Of a DNA stretch of 64,000 bases, positions 61,772 through 64,000 are shown piece by piece. Source of the stretch: AL-N1 sp039178835 (GTDB lineage Bacteria > Chloroflexota > Chloroflexia > Chloroflexales > Roseiflexaceae); assembly GCA_039178835.1 (NCBI GenBank), contig JBCDFA010000001.1, forward strand, positions 30,698-94,697. Reading direction: 5' to 3'. Positions within the stretch are counted from its first letter, which is position 1. Each line of letters begins with the position of its first letter. The notes beneath the pieces are model-generated. The model was not told where the DNA came from. It ran no database searches and was given only the letters and a program-made list of their open reading frames with translations. The position numbers were made by a program, and so were the translations under genes.

Positions 61772-62905
61772 ATGTCCCGCTTTACTCCACAGATTGCTCG
61801 CATTGCTGCTGTACCAATACGTATCCACTGGGGATGGGGTGTTATTAGTGTTATTGTTATAGTGCTGTTGCATTCGTTCTATCGTGCACAGGTGAATGAT
61901 ATCAATGCGTGGTTTGCTGCAACAAGCATGGCACTACTCCTCTTTCTGTCGGTGCTGTTACATGAATGTGGTCATGCACTTGCAGCACGTCGTTGTGGTG
62001 TTCCAGTGCGTTCGATAACGATCTATGCGCTTGGTGGGATCACCGAAATAGTCAAAGATCCTCCCACATCACGAGACGATTTCTTTATTAACATCATGGG
62101 TCCCCTTGTGAGCTTGGTGCTCACCGTGTTGGGGGGATTATGCTGGTGGTTAGGGGTATCGCCATTCATATCGTTACTAGGTGCACAACTCTTCATGATC
62201 AACGGGATTATTCTTGTGTTTAATCTGTTGCCTGGCTACCCACTCGATGGAGGCCGCATTGTGCGTGCCGTGCTATGGTTCTTGTTTAATGATGAGTTGC
62301 GAGCATCAAAGAGCACAACACGGATTGCACAGATGTCGGGCTGGGCATTTATGTTTGTGACGATATTATACGCACTTATGACCTCTGATATTGTCAATAG
62401 TCTCTGGGGAGCGATCATTGGCTACTTTCTCGTTCACACGGCCAAATCTGGTCATCAGCAACTCCTGATACGGCGAACACTCAATGGTGTGAGTGTCGCT
62501 GACCTTATGTTGCGTGTCTACCCAGCCGTAAAACCTGATATTTCGCTCGAGCAATTTGTTGGTAAATTCTTACTTGGCCAGACCAATCAGGGTTTTCCTG
62601 TGATCTATGCACCAGATCAAGATATTCCTCAACCCCTTCTTGGTATGATCTCTGTGCGTGATCTTCGTCGTTTTACGACCCACAAGTGGTCATTAACCTA
62701 TGTGCAGGAAGCAATGACACCTGTCGATCATTTATATACTTTGGCTCCAAACACACCAGCAAGTGACGCTGTTCGGATGTTTCTTGACAGCAAGGAAGAT
62801 CAAATACCTGTTCTTGATGGGGACACCTTCCTTGGAATTCTTCGTCGTCGTGATATGGTGCGCTATATTCAGATGGAGCTGAATCGGCTCATGCCACGGT
62901 CATAA
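61772..62905 (+). CDS. Site-2 protease (M50) with two CBS domains
   Basis: 377 residues from an ATG seven bases after GAAAGG. Six membrane helices; the zinc motif is HECGHA (about 65-70) with the third ligand in NLLPGYPLDGGR (Asp near 162). The cytoplasmic C-terminus (about 240-378) holds a CBS pair, seen in VADLMLRVYPAVKPD and VQEAMTPVDHLYTLAPNTPASDAV, which senses adenosyl ligands. Such proteases cut transmembrane or anti-sigma substrates within the membrane; the substrate here is unknown. The ORF's TTG one codon earlier is a less likely start. Confidence 0.92.
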   Translation: MSRFTPQIARIAAVPIRIHWGWGVISVIVIVLLHSFYRAQVNDINAWFAATSMALLLFLSVLLHECGHALAARRCGVPVRSITIYALGGITEIVKDPPTSRDDFFINIMGPLVSLVLTVLGGLCWWLGVSPFISLLGAQLFMINGIILVFNLLPGYPLDGGRIVRAVLWFLFNDELRASKSTTRIAQMSGWAFMFVTILYALMTSDIVNSLWGAIIGYFLVHTAKSGHQQLLIRRTLNGVSVADLMLRVYPAVKPDISLEQFVGKFLLGQTNQGFPVIYAPDQDIPQPLLGMISVRDLRRFTTHKWSLTYVQEAMTPVDHLYTLAPNTPASDAVRMFLDSKEDQIPVLDGDTFLGILRRRDMVRYIQMELNRLMPRS

Positions 62906-62936
62906 GATACCTAATATATGTGGACGATAAAATGCT

Positions 62937-64000
62937 ATGACACATTGGCCTAAGGTGGTCGAGCTCACACTCGATGGTATTGCACAGGGGGGAGATGGTG
63001 TCGGGCGTTGGAAGGGACGTGTGGTATTTGCTGCTGGCGGCTTGCCAGGTGAACATGTACGTGTCCACTTGACTGAACAGCGTGCCGCTTTCGCCCGTGG
63101 TTATGTCACCGATATTGTTACCGCTGCTCCCGAACGCGTTCCACCACAGCTTTCTGGCACAGACCATATGCCGTGGCAGCATATCGCTTATTCGGCCCAA
63201 CTCGCATTTAAACATCAGATACTTACAGACCAACTCGCAAAGATTGCCAATCTTCCCGATCTAGAAATTCTTGAATTCATACCATCTGTTGCGCCTTGGA
63301 ACTATCGTAATACGGCCCGGCTCCATATTGAAGGAAGAGCGATGGGATATTTTGCGACAGGATCGCGCACGTTGCAACCCATCGAGTATGACCCACTGCT
63401 CCTTCCGCCTCTCAATGATGCTTTAGCCGCACTCCAATCTGTTTTAGAGCCAACAGACGTAGTGCGACATGTGGCGCTGCGTATAAGTGAGACCCAAGGT
63501 CAGGTTATTGCGGAGTTGGTTGGTACAGGTGATCTCTGGCCCCTTGCACAACGTTGGCGTGAGGTTTGTCCAGTTCTATCAGGTGTTGTGGTGCCAGGAT
63601 TGGTCTCCCATGGCGATACCACTTTGATGGAACAACTTGATGGTATTGTGCTCTATCTCCAACCTACGGTCTTTTTTCAGGTCAACCTTGCTGCAGCCAT
63701 AAATCTCCTTCATACAGTCTATAGTGAACTTGATCTTCAGGGCGATGAATGCTTGCTAGATCTGTACAGTGGGGTTGGAACATTCGCGCTGCCACTGGCC
63801 CAATATGTTCATAGGGTTCTTGGTATTGAAGAATATTCGTTGGCAGTAGCCAATGCACGCAAAAGTGCAGCCGAACATCATCTGACAAACGCTCGTATCG
63901 TAGATGGACGAGTAGAGCACATGTTGAGTGAGATCGATGAGTCATTCAATTGTGTCGTGCTTGATCCGCCACGCCGTGGGTGTCATCAGCAGGTTCTTAA
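62937..64000 (+). CDS. TrmA/RlmD-like 23S rRNA or tRNA (uracil-5) methyltransferase, 3' end outside window
   Basis: The open frame continues to the window edge (354 codons visible, no stop). It starts with a TRAM RNA-binding domain (about 5-65: LTLDGIAQGGDGVGRWKGRVVFAAGGLPGE). The SAM fold has LDLYSGVGTFALPLA, GIEEYSLAVANARKSA and the catalytic LDPPRRGC. The region where RlmD/RumA normally has a CGGC iron-sulfur cluster reads SGTDHMPWQHIAYSAQL, so three or all four cluster cysteines are missing, while the following WQH-I-x-Y block is kept. It methylates U at C5 in RNA; specificity is unresolved. Starts 31 bases after the M50 gene. Confidence 0.87.
   Translation, partial: MTHWPKVVELTLDGIAQGGDGVGRWKGRVVFAAGGLPGEHVRVHLTEQRAAFARGYVTDIVTAAPERVPPQLSGTDHMPWQHIAYSAQLAFKHQILTDQLAKIANLPDLEILEFIPSVAPWNYRNTARLHIEGRAMGYFATGSRTLQPIEYDPLLLPPLNDALAALQSVLEPTDVVRHVALRISETQGQVIAELVGTGDLWPLAQRWREVCPVLSGVVVPGLVSHGDTTLMEQLDGIVLYLQPTVFFQVNLAAAINLLHTVYSELDLQGDECLLDLYSGVGTFALPLAQYVHRVLGIEEYSLAVANARKSAAEHHLTNARIVDGRVEHMLSEIDESFNCVVLDPPRRGCHQQVL

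Overview
The window (about 47% G+C by eye) looks like chromosomal DNA of a Chloroflexota bacterium, probably class Chloroflexia. Pointers: two adjacent TIGR03663/Agl23-type GT-C membrane proteins, one fused to an NHL propeller; a VanW/peptidoglycan-binding-4 protein; LCP and MurT wall enzymes; the SCO1664/DUF3090/phosphomutase cassette; and many small secreted or lipid-anchored proteins. No photosynthesis genes, rRNA operon, CRISPR array, IS element or prophage is visible. The taxonomic call is inference from gene content.

Layout. 1-6.5 kb: folD 3' end, AarF/UbiB-type kinase, a repeat protein of beta-flower type, a small charged protein, a Na+/H+ antiporter with a TrkA tail, and lhgO. 6.6-11.5 kb (minus): VWA lipoprotein, murT with a consensus promoter, an ECF sigma factor, a small hypothetical gene, an exact 40-bp tandem duplication carrying a palindrome, and tRNA-Cys. 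11.7-20.2 kb: patatin, FAH-family hydrolase, glutaredoxin-like protein, two CAP/SCP secreted proteins, dprA, an orphan peptide-binding lipoprotein and an M20 peptidase. 20.4-29.9 kb: a large polytopic membrane protein, then a minus-strand run led by an AfsR/SARP-like regulator with MBL hydrolase, 2H phosphoesterase, DUF885-like metallopeptidase and rhodanese. 30-36.5 kb: second MBL hydrolase, ParB-like protein, tRNA-Leu, ferredoxin-NADP reductase, and the SCO1664/DUF3090/histidine-phosphatase cassette.

36.7-43.5 kb is an information-processing block: a possibly leaderless membrane protein, dgt, dnaG-rpoD, and a DnaJ-TM-jelly-roll fusion. 43.5-49.3 kb: a DUF1028 protein, a GH5-like lipoprotein, then a compact operon of a CHAT protease-like protein, a 66-aa coiled-coil protein homologous to the CHAT protein's own C-terminus, and a small lipoprotein. 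That operon is the best candidate here for an undescribed system. It is followed by an LCP protein. 49.5-64 kb: metallophosphoesterase, DUF3054 protein, histidine phosphatase, Crp/Fnr regulator, the two Agl23-like proteins, VanW protein, a broken xisI, an M50-CBS protease, and the 5' part of an RlmD/TrmA-like RNA methyltransferase that lacks the usual Fe-S cysteines.

Promoters are often sigma-70 type (TTGACA-like, 17 bp, TATAAT-like), and an extended -10 of the form TGC-TATAmT recurs. Several starts were moved inward because a Shine-Dalgarno or promoter rules out the longest reading frame.
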